From Gracilaria vermiculophylla (Eukaryota; Rhodophyta; Florideophyceae; Gracilariales; Gracilariaceae), in NCBI GenBank assembly GCA_019155205.2, contig JAHNZQ020000049.1:1053920-1117919 (forward strand): a stretch of 64,000 nt of DNA, in the 5' to 3' direction. Below the pieces are notes generated by a model. That model was not told the origin of the DNA. It saw nothing but the letters and a program-made list of their open reading frames with translations, and did no database searches. Below are positions 50,195-62,077 of this stretch, piece by piece. The translations under genes were made by a program, and so were the position numbers. Within the stretch, counting starts at the first letter, position 1, and each line of letters opens with the position of its first letter.

Positions 50195-50860
50195 ATGGCT
50201 CCGCTCATCGGGGAGACGGCGCCCGACTTCACGGCCGACTCGACGGACGGCGAGCTCACGCTGCACGAGTACATCAAGGGCGGGTGGGCCGTGCTGTTCT
50301 CGCACCCGGCCGACTTCACGCCGGTGTGCACGACCGAGTTGGCGCGCGTGTCGCAGCTGCTGCCCGAGTTCGAGAAGCGCAACGTCAAGTGCCTGGCGCT
50401 GTCGTGCGACGACGCGGCGTCGCACCGCGCGTGGGTGCCGGACATCTGCGCGTACGCCAAGCGCGACGGCGCGGCGCTGGGCTACCCGATCATCGCCGAC
50501 GCCGACCGCAGCATCGCGCGCGCGTACGGCATGCTGCCGGCGGCGGAGGGCGACGGCATGCCCATGACGGTGCGCTCGGTGTTCGTGATCGGGCCGGACC
50601 GCAAGGTGAAGCTGTCGCTGACGTACCCGGCCAGCACGGGGCGCAACTTTGACGAGATTCTGCGCGTGATCGACTCGCTGCAGCTGGCCGTCAGCAGCAA
50701 GGTGGCCACGCCGGTGGACTGGACCAAGGGCGGCGAGTGCGTCGTGCTGCCCAGCGTGGGCGACGACCAGGCGGCGGAGCTGTTCCCGAAGGGCGTCAGC
50801 GCGCTGCCGCTACCCAGCGGAAAGCCGTACCTGCGCATGACGCCCATGCCGGACGCGTGA
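50195..50860 (+). CDS. 1-Cys peroxiredoxin (Prx6 type)
   Basis: 221 residues from ATG 50195. The peroxidatic cysteine is Cys45 in HPADFTPVCTTE, with the conserved His37 and Pro/Thr of the active site. The C-terminal arm has the Prx6 signature ATPVDWTKGG...VVLPSVGDDQAAELFPKG and ends KPYLRMTPMPDA. This family reduces hydrogen peroxide and lipid hydroperoxides using one catalytic cysteine and an external thiol such as glutathione. No targeting peptide, so cytosolic or nuclear. The codons are strongly G/C-ending, unlike the DAHP synthase gene's next door. First gene of a run of two peroxidase genes alternating with two PH-domain kinase genes, all on the plus strand. Confidence 0.95.
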   Translation: MAPLIGETAPDFTADSTDGELTLHEYIKGGWAVLFSHPADFTPVCTTELARVSQLLPEFEKRNVKCLALSCDDAASHRAWVPDICAYAKRDGAALGYPIIADADRSIARAYGMLPAAEGDGMPMTVRSVFVIGPDRKVKLSLTYPASTGRNFDEILRVIDSLQLAVSSKVATPVDWTKGGECVVLPSVGDDQAAELFPKGVSALPLPSGKPYLRMTPMPDA

Positions 50861-51457
50861 GCGCGCGCGCGCGCGCGCAAGGTAAACTAGTAGCAACGTA
50901 GCGGCGCCGCGCGCCACTCCGCCAGCTGGCCAGCGGCCAGCTGGCGCCGCCGCCGCGCGCGTGCGCCGCGCGTGGCGCGCGCGCCGCCCATTGGGCGCCG
51001 CCGCCGTCCAAAAATTCAAACGGCACCCCCGCGCACCCGCGCGCCCGCGCATCCCAGCCGCCGCGCGCGCGGCACGCGTCGCCCCGACACGCCGCCAGCG
51101 CTCAGCCATGCCGCAGCCACCACGTGCCACGCACCGCGCAACGCCACCGTCCGCGTCGCCCGCCGCCGCGCCCGCCCCCGTCTCGAGTGCCTCCAACTCG
51201 TGTCCCACCGCCATCACTCCCGCCACCTTTCCTCTCTGGCGCACCCCACTTCTGCCTACCGCTCCCTCCCCCGCCCCCGCCCCCCTCCTACCCCGCTTTC
51301 CCCCCCGCCACCCCCCTCCCGCATCCCCCGCCCGCCTCCCACCGCCCGTTTCCGTTACGACTGCGCGCCACCCCTCCCTACCCTCTTCATCCCCCCCTCC
51401 CTCTCGTGCCTCTCTTCCCCATTCGCGCGGCGTGCCTCTTCGCACGTCTGCAGCGCC
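50861..51457. promoter_or_regulatory. Spacer between peroxiredoxin and first PH-kinase
   Basis: About 600 bp. Starts with an alternating CG tract just after the peroxiredoxin stop, then the inverted repeat at 50921-50945, then a long C/T-rich stretch (51170-51430) typical of a pyrimidine-rich promoter or 5' UTR before the kinase ATG. Open frames through the C-rich DNA are not credible genes. Confidence 0.5.
50921..50945. terminator. Perfect 11-bp inverted repeat after the peroxiredoxin gene
   Basis: GCCAGCTGGCC, spacer AGC, GGCCAGCTGGC. Each arm itself contains the palindrome CCAGCTGG. Lies 61 bp past the stop codon, so it may be in the 3' UTR; a transcription role is a guess. Confidence 0.5.
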
Positions 51458-53377
51458 ATGAGCGGCTTGCGACATGGCCCCCCGCTGGCCATGAACGGTT
51501 ACATGGACAAGGAGGGCAGGAAGTTCCGCGCCAGAAAAACGCGATACTTCAAACTCAAGGACTCGGCGCTTTTCAACCATCGCCGGAAGGACTCGGTACG
51601 TTCCCTCGCCCACGTTGCCCCATCATCATGCCTCCCCGCGTACCCCGTCCACTAACACCGCTCGTCTTCCCGCACCTGCGTGCCCTTGCGTGCCGCCGTG
51701 CAGCTTCCAACCTGGGGTGTGAGCCTCATCGACAGCCGCGTCGCCGTCGGTCACAAGGGTGAAATCATTGTACAGTTGTTTGATGGAAAGAAGATTTTGC
51801 TCTTCCCGCACTCCAGGTCCGAGTGCGACCAGTGGGTCGATCTGCTGCAGCGCGCCTCCCGCCGCAAAATAGGAAACTACTATGGAGTCACCGGTCTCGT
51901 CGGTATGGGCTCCTTTGCCGAGGTGCGCATAGGCTACGACAAGTCCACCGGCCAACAAGTCGCCATCAAGGTTATGAAGAAGAACAAGCGCGACACGGAG
52001 CTCATGCGCAGTGTGGAGTGTGAGATGAACTTCATCTCCAAGAACATCGACCACTCCAACATCGTCGCCACGTACGACGTGTTTGACACTCGCGACAACC
52101 TGTTCATTGTCATGGAGTACATGCCCGGCGGCATGCTGTACGATATTCTCGCCAACGAGGGCTACTTTTCGGAGAAGAACGCTGCCAACGTCATGAGCGA
52201 TCTTCTTCGCGCCGTGCAATGTCTGCACGAAAACGACATTGTGCACCGCGATATCAAGCCGGAGAACGTGCTGGCGGTGCACAAAACGTGGCCCTTGGAC
52301 GTGAAGTTGGCCGATTTTGGGTTGGCCGACTTTGTGCTGGAGAACTCGTTCGGAGAGAAGTCCACATGCGGCATGTACGGAACGCCTTTTTTCGTGGCGC
52401 CGGAGGTGATCCGTGCGGAGACGTACACACCCGCGGTGGACATCTGGTCGTTGGGGGTGCTCGCGTATAACATGTTGAGCGGCAAACTACCGTTCGACGG
52501 AAACAACATCAAGGAGGTGTTGCGGCGTGTGCGGAGCGGCAAGTACTCGTTCCCGGAGACGGAGTGGGCGGACATTTCGGAGCACGCAAAGGACTTCATC
52601 AGCGGGCTGTTGGAACTGGACCCAAAGCGCAGACTGTCTGCTGCACAAGCTCTGCAGCACCCGTGGCTGACGTCGAGCGACATTTCGGAGCGCGCCATCA
52701 CCAACGACCGATCGGCGCTGGGTTACGAGCAGCGCAAGCTGCGCATGTCTTCAATGGCCATCGACGACGTGGCGGGACTGCTGAGCTTGGAGGAGGACGA
52801 GGAGCACGCCGACGACCACGGTCTGCGTGCGCTGTCGCGGCTGTTCCCCGGCAAGATTAATAAGAGCGCGAAGAGCTCGCGGTCGTCGGGGTCGAGCAAG
52901 GGGCAGGCGGTGGCTGTGGAGAGCAGTCGCACGCGCGACATGGACGACAGCGCGGCCGTGAGCAACGCGGCGCCGCTGCGCATTGCGCACGTGGTGGAGG
53001 AGGAGAACGCGCTGAGCGAGGTGTCGACGGGGAGCCAGCTTCGGGGGGTGGGCGACTTTGTGCGGTGGGAGGACGCGCTACGGCCGAACATGGCGGCGTG
53101 GACGGAGGGCGGACGCGGGGGGGGATACCAAGGGGGGCTCCAGTTCAACGACAAGTTCGGAGGCGGGAGCGCGGAAGACTTTGCGCTGCCGGCGATTCTG
53201 TCGGTGAAGGATATCGTGCGGCGGAAGCGCGAGGCGGGCGCTGGCGCCGGCGCGGGGGGGGGCGGCGGTGGCGAGGGCGAGGGGGGCGGGCGCTGGCGAG
53301 CGGGCGCATTGGTGCACGACAGCGACTCAGACGCGGACGACTTTGCCACGGCCGTGGAGAGCGGCGCGTTGGAGTAA
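51458..53377 (+). CDS. PH-domain Ser/Thr protein kinase, CAMK/AGC-like (two exons)
   Basis: Exon 1 is 51458-51595 and exon 2 is 51704-53377, 603 residues. The intron falls inside the N-terminal PH domain: MNGYMDKEGRKFRARKTRYF, then after splicing LPTWGVSLIDSR, VQLFDGKKILLFPHSRSECD and QWVDLLQRASRR, the closing PH helix with its Trp. The kinase domain follows directly: VGMGSFAEV, ATP lysine Lys135, HRDIKPENVL (Asp229), DFGLADF, a Gly-Thr-Pro motif GTPFFVAPEV, and WSLGVLAYNMLSGKLPFDG. The end of the lobe (RRLSAAQALQHPWL) is CAMK-like. There is no EF hand. The tail of about 230 residues is Ser/Glu/Gly-rich with the segment FALPAILSVKDIVRRKREAG. Probably recruited to phosphoinositides. A paralogue follows at 55502-57019. 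Confidence 0.9.
51596..51703 (+). other. Intron of the first PH-kinase gene
   Basis: 108 bp, GTACGT donor, GCAG acceptor, CTAAC at 51652-51656 about 48 nt before the acceptor. Phase 0; removal joins the two halves of the PH domain. Confidence 0.85.
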
Positions 53378-53590
53378 AGCCACGTGGCCATGCGTCACGC
53401 GCGTGCATCTCGCTGTGCCACTCGTGCGTGCTGCCGGCTACGCGCTCACTTGACAACCACCGCGCCCTCTAGCGCCGTCCCCGCCTCCCCTGCCCTCAGC
53501 GCCGCCCTGACTCCACCGCCTCACGCCCCCGCCCCCCCTTCAGTCCGCCTCCCAGCCGCGTTTCCCGTTCACCCCCGTCCCCCTAACGCC

Positions 53591-54637
53591 ATGGTCTCCA
53601 CGCGCAGCAAGACAGGCGCCACCCCCGCCCGCTCCCCCGTCAAGACCATCTCAAAGAAGCGTCACCCCAAGCCCGCCGACACCTCTCCGCGCGACGCCGC
53701 CCCGCACCCGTTTCCCGATGTCTCGCTGCACACCGATTCCGGAGCTATAATCTCCACCCACTCGCTCCTCTCCGACGCCACCCCCGGTCTCATTCTGTTC
53801 ACGTACCCCCGCGCCAACACCGGCGGCTGCACCACGCAGGCCAAGGGCCTCTCCGCGCTGCGCTCCGACGCACTCGCCGCCGGCTACTCCATCGTCGGCT
53901 GCAGCTATGACTCCGTCAAGTCCCAGGCCGCGTGGAAGGTCAAGAGCTCCATCCCGCTCACGTTGCTCAGCGATACCCCGAGCTCCGGCTTGCTGCGCAA
54001 GCTCGCCGTGCACAAGCCGCCGCGCAGCGTCAAGCGCTCTGTTTTCGTCATTGTGCGCGACGGTGGAAACTTACACATTGTGTTTGCCAAACGCGCCGTG
54101 TCCCCGAAGGATTCCATCGCGCTCATGGAGCAGTACATAAGCGACAATCCGCTCGACACCACCGCCGACAACTCCAACCTCGATCACGACATGGCCGTAA
54201 ATAAGCCTCAGCCTGCGGCTGCTGCTACCACTGACGACGCTGGTGACAAGCCTCAGGACAAACAGCCTGCCGAGCAGCACGTTCAAAAGCCCGATCAGTC
54301 CCCGGCTGCCGCTCACATCGCCAACCACGCCGACGCCGGAAACTCCGCACCGCACGCGGATGCTCACACCGACAAAGTTGCTACCGAGCCTGCGGGCGAC
54401 CAACCCGCCGCTGAGAACCCTAATCCGAAGCCGGTTGACGCCCCCAAGCCGCCGCAAGATGCAAACTCCAACAAGCCCGCTGAACAGTCGCAACCGACCC
54501 CGGATCCGAAGCCCGCGGAGCACGATCCTTCCGCGAAGGTCCAAAAAGATACACCCGAAGACAAACCAAGCACCGTCGCTGTCGAAAAGCCCGTCGTCAT
54601 GGACGTGGAAAAGCCCCAAGAGGAGATCAAGGCGTAA
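53591..54637 (+). CDS. Nuclear PrxQ/BCP-type thiol peroxidase with long acidic tail (Dot5-like)
   Basis: 348 residues from ATG 53591. A basic N-terminus (STRSKTGATPARSPVKTISK) suggests nuclear location. The peroxiredoxin domain (about 38-195) has YPRANTGGCTTQAKGL with the peroxidatic Cys80 in the place of the usual TPGCT motif (here TGGCT), then IVGCSYDSVKSQAAWKVKSS, TLLSDTPSSGLLRKLAV and RSVFVIVRDGGNLHIVF. The order and wording follow the yeast nuclear thiol peroxidase Dot5 and bacterial BCP. The resolving Cys five residues after the peroxidatic one is absent; Cys104 lies elsewhere. The remaining 150 residues are a Pro/Ala/Lys/Glu/Asp-rich low-complexity tail (KPQDKQPAEQHVQKPDQSP and similar), unusual for this family. 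Intronless. Sits between two PH-kinase genes. Confidence 0.82.
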   Translation: MVSTRSKTGATPARSPVKTISKKRHPKPADTSPRDAAPHPFPDVSLHTDSGAIISTHSLLSDATPGLILFTYPRANTGGCTTQAKGLSALRSDALAAGYSIVGCSYDSVKSQAAWKVKSSIPLTLLSDTPSSGLLRKLAVHKPPRSVKRSVFVIVRDGGNLHIVFAKRAVSPKDSIALMEQYISDNPLDTTADNSNLDHDMAVNKPQPAAAATTDDAGDKPQDKQPAEQHVQKPDQSPAAAHIANHADAGNSAPHADAHTDKVATEPAGDQPAAENPNPKPVDAPKPPQDANSNKPAEQSQPTPDPKPAEHDPSAKVQKDTPEDKPSTVAVEKPVVMDVEKPQEEIKA

Positions 54638-55501
54638 CTTGAATTACTTGCCGCACCGCTTTGGATCTGCACTCCTGAAACATGCGCTATGCAGCCGTAA
54701 AGTCGCTGCGAAAATGAATCACACTGCGATCTTCGTGACGTCTTGCTCTGCGCGTTTCGTTCACTTGCTCGAAATATTTTTTCTTGTACGTGTTGTAATG
54801 ACAGTCACCTGATCCCTGTTCCCAGATTGTAAAAAGACTGTTGTGTTGTAAAGCGTTTCGCTTGTCATTTCTCAAATCCTTCTCCATGTTGCTCCTGCCT
54901 TCCTTACATTGTGGCATGCCGATCAGTGATATCTATCCGGGCATGCATGCATCCGTGTCATAGTGAAGGATTACTCTCCAAACCAGATACCGCCTAGGCG
55001 CAGATGCCAGCTCCCTAACTGACGTAGAGCACAGAACTTCGCCGTGGAGACAATCCTGTGAGGCTAGAATTTTTCCTCTCGAAACTGTACTCGCGGATCT
55101 GCAGAAGTTCGGTATCCCAGCAGTTGCAAGTCCAAGTTTTTTTTTGTGGGTTGGGCGATCCACGTGTTGCTCCGATTATGTTCTGGTGACGCTTCTCTTT
55201 GTTGTTACGCTTTGTGTCGCGCAGGTGTTGCCACTTTTGTGAAACACGCAATACAACTACATTTTGTTCGTGACAAGTAACGTCATCATATTTGTTATCT
55301 CTTACTCAAAACTCATCAACAAGCCCGGGCAATATCTCCGCGCGCGAGCAGCGGGCGTGGTTAAAGTACGGGTATGGTTCAGAGTACGATAAGATTGCAT
55401 TCTTATGGAACTATGGTCAGCGCTCTTGCACAACTTTCTCTCTCCCCTTCATAGCTCTTTGTCATCTTCTGCTCGTACAAATCATCCTCCACCCTTCCAA
55501 A
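54638..55501. other. Spacer between thiol peroxidase and second PH-kinase
   Basis: About 860 bp of lower GC than the genes to the left. No gene recognised. The open frame running into the kinase has only a non-ATG codon at 55292, so this is its promoter and 5' UTR. Confidence 0.5.
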
Positions 55502-57019
55502 ATGCGATCAGAAGACGAGGACCAAACTCTGTTTCGCCTCAAGGGACCAAAGGTGCATGTGTACAAACATGGGCGACTTTACACTAGAGCGTTTCTGCGA
55601 CCTAGACGGCTCATCACTGCCGACCTGCGAGGGACAACGCTTTCGGTCAACTACCATCACCCCAACCAGACCACGAGTTACGACCTTCGTGAAGCACAAC
55701 TCTTCACTGTCGAAAACTCTCACAAGATTTTGCTCCAACTGCCCACGAAAAAAAACCTCTGCTTCTTTGCACACGATGCCGAGGAGTTCGACTCCTGGAA
55801 GCAGGCCTTGACGGAAAGCATTCAGTGGGGCATAGAACTATTTTACGAACTGCACGAAATACTCGGACAAGGAGCGTTTGCAACTGTTGTTCGAGGTCTC
55901 CATCGTCAGACCAATGATGTTGTGGCGATAAAAAAACTCTCCAAAACGTTGTGCAGCGAGCAAGATTTGGCTTTCCTCCAAAGAGAGGTTGATATTCTTC
56001 AGAAACTGAAGCATCCCAACGTAATTCACATGTCCGATCTCTTTGAATCTCCGGAAACCTTGTACGTGGTTCTTGAATTCATGGGCGGTGGCACTCTTCT
56101 ATCTTTCACAACATCGAACAGCCCGTTATCAGAAGCCAATGTGCGTGACATAATGAAGGACATTCTGAGAGGTATTCAATACGTACATTCAAAAGGTATT
56201 GTTCACCGAGACATTAAGGTATGGACACGATTCCTTTCCTAATTCAAAGCGAATGCTTCGCTTACCTACATTAACTAACGAGTATTTGACTCTTTAACCG
56301 CTGTTCTCAACATCAAGCCAGAGAACCTGATGTGCACTTCGAAAGAAATCCCGACAACCGTTAAGATCCTGGACTTTGGGCTCAGTCGGGTGACAGTCAA
56401 GACGTGCAGTGGTGACCCAGAGCAGGAGGAAGTTGGGCTCGGGCCAGGCGGTCTCATGACGTCCCCAGTGGGAACGCCAAACTTCGCGGCCCCGGAAATG
56501 CTCTCCGGCTTGCCCTACGGTAAGGAGGTTGACTGCTTCGCGTGCGGGGTAGTAATGTATTGGTTACTCTGCGGCTACTACCCTTTTTTCGATTCTGATC
56601 CAGACAGACTGTTGGCCCTAATCAAGCAGACGGCGTTCGAATTTCCCGAGAGGGAATGGTGCAGGGTCTCGGATGAGGCCAAGGACGTCATTGGCGGGTT
56701 GCTGGACAGGAGTCCATACGAGCGCCTCTCAGCCGAGCAAGCGCTGCAACACCGCTGGTTTCACATGCAACTTCCAACAAATGCCATTCAAAACGCAGCC
56801 GTTGAAGAACAATGGGCGTGTGGAGCACTATCTCGCGACCAGCACATGGTGGGAACCAATATCGATTTGGGTGATATTGTCAACGTGAGAAATGTCAGCC
56901 AAACCAATACTGGGTCACAAAAATGTTTGTCACTCCAAGCAGCCAAAATACCGACGGTGCTTGACGATTGGCAACTGCTGGAACAGCCGCCAGAGCGAAG
57001 CGCTTCGTGGAAGCGATGA
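55502..57019 (+). CDS. Second PH-domain Ser/Thr protein kinase (two exons)
   Basis: Exon 1 is 55502-56218 and exon 2 is 56318-57019, 472 residues. PH domain at about 8-100 (FRLKGPKVHVYKHGRLYTRA ... FFAHDAEEFDSWKQALTESI, with the C-terminal Trp helix). Kinase domain from about 115: ILGQGAFATV, ATP lysine Lys144 in VAIKKL, EFMGGGTLL, and the catalytic loop HRDIKPENLM, which is split by the intron between Lys239 and Pro240. Exon 2 gives DFGLSRVTV, GTPNFAAPEMLSGLPYGKEV, VVMYWLLCGYYPFFDS and RLSAEQALQHRWF, a CAMK-like lobe. Same architecture as the kinase at 51458-53377 but much more AT-rich, with a different intron position and a short tail, so the two are old duplicates or were placed together by chance. 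Function: signalling, probably phosphoinositide-linked. Confidence 0.9.
56219..56317 (+). other. Intron of the second PH-kinase gene
   Basis: 99 bp, GTATGG donor, CAAG acceptor, TTAACTAACG branch region (CTAAC at 56275-56279) about 39 nt before the acceptor. Removal rebuilds HRDIKPEN. Confidence 0.9.
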
Positions 57020-57194
57020 GGCTGTCCAGATGTTGATGATATGTTCTTGAATAACCACACTATCCACCAAATAGTAGAACAGCCCATGGGCACATGCAGA
57101 CCAGAAGATTTTACATAAAGCAAGAAAATTAAATAGTAGCGGGCGTGCGCCGTCTCCGGAGCCGTGCGGTGCAAGCGAGATGGCAAGACCTGCT

Positions 57195-59935
<2,741 letters not shown>

Positions 59936-61312
59936 ATGAGCACCCCGCGTCGAGTATCTCGCCCGAAACGCAAACCATTACCGGTACTCCTTCCCCCTCA
60001 AAGTCCAACGGAGGCGCGCCATGAACTGTTGCGCCATTTGCTCCCCAATCCCCCATCTTTCACACTCATACCCTCATCCAGCTGTGCAGACTGCTTTTCA
60101 AACTACCTGCTTTTTGAGGACACCGCCAAACATTCTTCTCTTCGACACCTCCGACCGCTGTCTATCACGTTGCATCCCTCGCCTTCTTCATCGCCTCCCA
60201 TTCACATTGCGCAAAAGTTGGAGCAACAACTTCAACATGGAACACAACTTGTTTTCCTGTCGTTCGCAAACGCTGTCCTTGTGCACGCTCTCACAACCTT
60301 CTCATGCCTGCCTCAACCCACGCCAGACAGGCGCGCTCATCCGCAAATCTGTTTTGTAATCGCTATGCTACCGAATGATGAATACAAATCCCCGTCAGTG
60401 AACTCGTGGCTTTGGCCTCTGGGGTATTCCGAACCCGACCCGGCCGCACCTAGCTCTGGGGAATTCCTGCTCCCTAGTGAGTCTGCAGCTGTGATGCTGT
60501 ACGGTGCCGTTTGCGGCATGGCCGCCACAATGATTGGAAGCGACGCGAAGACTATCTCCGCTGCCCATATGTTCGTAATGCCCCAAAAGGTGTTGGCCGT
60601 CCTGCACCGCTTTGCTCAGGCCGCGTCAAATATCCTCAACGGCAGCGAGCACTTGCAACAGCTTTTGGACGAAGAGCAGCTGCAAGTGGCGGACCACATT
60701 TATACTCTTCGCCGACACGCCTTGGCACACATTCTGCCATGCGGTTGCGTTATGTTTCCGTACGCGAGTAGCCCACCAACGTCCGTCCCGAAATGCGCGC
60801 CTCCCCCGGCTATACACGTTCGTGTTCTGCGCGCAATGCAGCTGCCGGCGAACCAAGTCGAGCAATGGTGGCAGACCGATAGAGATGCCTGCGAGATGAA
60901 CTACCTTCGCCAGAGCTACCTTCACCATCTGCGCGGGGCGGACATGAAAGTCTCCATCAGAGCTCACCTTAGTTACTTGCAATTATTCCATGCGCACAGG
61001 CCTAGTAATGCTTTGTTCGCCCTGTCCGACCAAATGAGCCAGTCACCCACGAGGGATTGGGAACTGAAGGAGGCCGTCGAATGGCTTGCGAAGGCTTTCC
61101 GTGGATCAGAGGCTTGGGTAAAGGAACGAATGTGTAGCGACGACAGTGAAAACCAACGTGACGTTTTTGAGAGGGAGTTGGCGTTCCAAGTGTTTGGCAG
61201 ATTAGCCTTGTTCAGGTCCAGAAATGAAGTAGTCCGGAAGTTCGTCAGCACACTCGAAACCATCGCAGGTCCGACACGAAGAGATACAAAAGGGGCTGTA
61301 GAGGACTTTTGA
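59936..61312 (+). CDS. Conserved-looking protein of unknown function
   Basis: 458 residues from ATG 59936 (MSTPRRVSRPKRKPLPV); the frame is open to a TTG at 59822 but that start is not favoured. The N-terminus is basic and Pro-rich (possible nuclear signal PKRKP). The body mixes alpha and beta elements: LVFLSFANAVLVHALTTF, ICFVIAMLPNDEY, AVMLYGAVCGMAATMIGSDA, and helical stretches KVLAVLHRFAQAASNIL, KEAVEWLAKAFRGSEAWVKE. There are Cys-Gly-Cys and Cys-x2-Cys pairs (SSSCADCFSN, ILPCGCVMF) that could bind metal or be chance. No signal peptide, no clear membrane helix, and no family I can name. The even codon use and long uninterrupted frame in non-GC-rich DNA support a real gene. Confidence 0.6.
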   Translation: MSTPRRVSRPKRKPLPVLLPPQSPTEARHELLRHLLPNPPSFTLIPSSSCADCFSNYLLFEDTAKHSSLRHLRPLSITLHPSPSSSPPIHIAQKLEQQLQHGTQLVFLSFANAVLVHALTTFSCLPQPTPDRRAHPQICFVIAMLPNDEYKSPSVNSWLWPLGYSEPDPAAPSSGEFLLPSESAAVMLYGAVCGMAATMIGSDAKTISAAHMFVMPQKVLAVLHRFAQAASNILNGSEHLQQLLDEEQLQVADHIYTLRRHALAHILPCGCVMFPYASSPPTSVPKCAPPPAIHVRVLRAMQLPANQVEQWWQTDRDACEMNYLRQSYLHHLRGADMKVSIRAHLSYLQLFHAHRPSNALFALSDQMSQSPTRDWELKEAVEWLAKAFRGSEAWVKERMCSDDSENQRDVFERELAFQVFGRLALFRSRNEVVRKFVSTLETIAGPTRRDTKGAVEDF

Positions 61313-61636
61313 AAACTCTGGCCTGCCGTTTTGCGTGGGTCCGGTAAAGAATGTAAGGGTTATGTTGTAGAGCTAAAGTAGAAAAATAAAGCATAGTTTT
61401 ACTGACAAAAGCGAGAACTGCTCCAAACAGAGCGGATGGAAAAGCTCAGCTACTGAAATCCAACAAGTTGCAAATGCTCTCGTAGGGTTTCAGTAGCTGC
61501 CCTCTGGTGAAGTTGCAAAAGCTCTCGAACAAAGGGCATCTAGTTTCGTCGGAGAAGACGTTTTTCACCTCATAGTGTTCTATGGCGTCTTGGTGAAGGT
61601 TGCGGCCGTTTGATGATTCTCGTCTTGAGAAGCTCA
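61313..61636. other. Convergent gap
   Basis: About 320 bp between the unknown gene and the secreted protein gene. Contains an ATAAA-type run (AAAATAAAGC near 61382) that may serve as a polyadenylation signal for the plus-strand gene. Confidence 0.45.
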
Positions 61637-62077
61637 CTAGAACTTCCAGTCATATTCCTCAAACATGGATGGGATGCAATCGTGAACCAGGTTGTTGGCA
61701 CTGTCGGTATTTTCTCCCCTCCACCAACTGGCAAAAACCGTGGCCTCCTTTGTTTGGCTGCACGCGTCATCAGAAATATCTTCAAAACTTGAACAGAGCT
61801 TTTTCATTTTGAACGTCATGTAGCTGTCGGGGACAAGTTTGCACATGCATTCAATAACCGGTTTGCATACGCCGTCGAAAGCTTCTTCCGGCCAGCTGCT
61901 GTGCATGTGAATTGCATGAAGTTCCTCAGATCCTCTCTCTTTTACATTCATATCTACATTTTGGGGCGTGAAAGAAGTCCATTCAAAGTCGTTTGTTTGG
62001 TGTAATGGGGTTGAAAAGACAGTCGTTAGCAAAGAAAAGATGAACGGAAGGAGAATAGTACTGCTCTTCATCATCAT
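61637..62077 (-). CDS. Small secreted Cys-rich protein
   Basis: 146 residues from ATG 62077 (three Met codons in a row; upstream only a GTG). A signal peptide is clear: MMMKSSTILLPFIFSLLTTV then FSTPLHQ, cleavage likely after the small residues. The mature part has six cysteines (VCKPVIECMC, KKLCSSF, DDACSQT, VHDCIPSM), suggesting three disulfides and a small helical extracellular domain. No enzyme motif and no family I recognise. It lies in AT-rich DNA next to a transposon remnant. Expected in the secretory pathway or cell wall. Confidence 0.6.
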   Translation of the reverse strand: MMMKSSTILLPFIFSLLTTVFSTPLHQTNDFEWTSFTPQNVDMNVKERGSEELHAIHMHSSWPEEAFDGVCKPVIECMCKLVPDSYMTFKMKKLCSSFEDISDDACSQTKEATVFASWWRGENTDSANNLVHDCIPSMFEEYDWKF

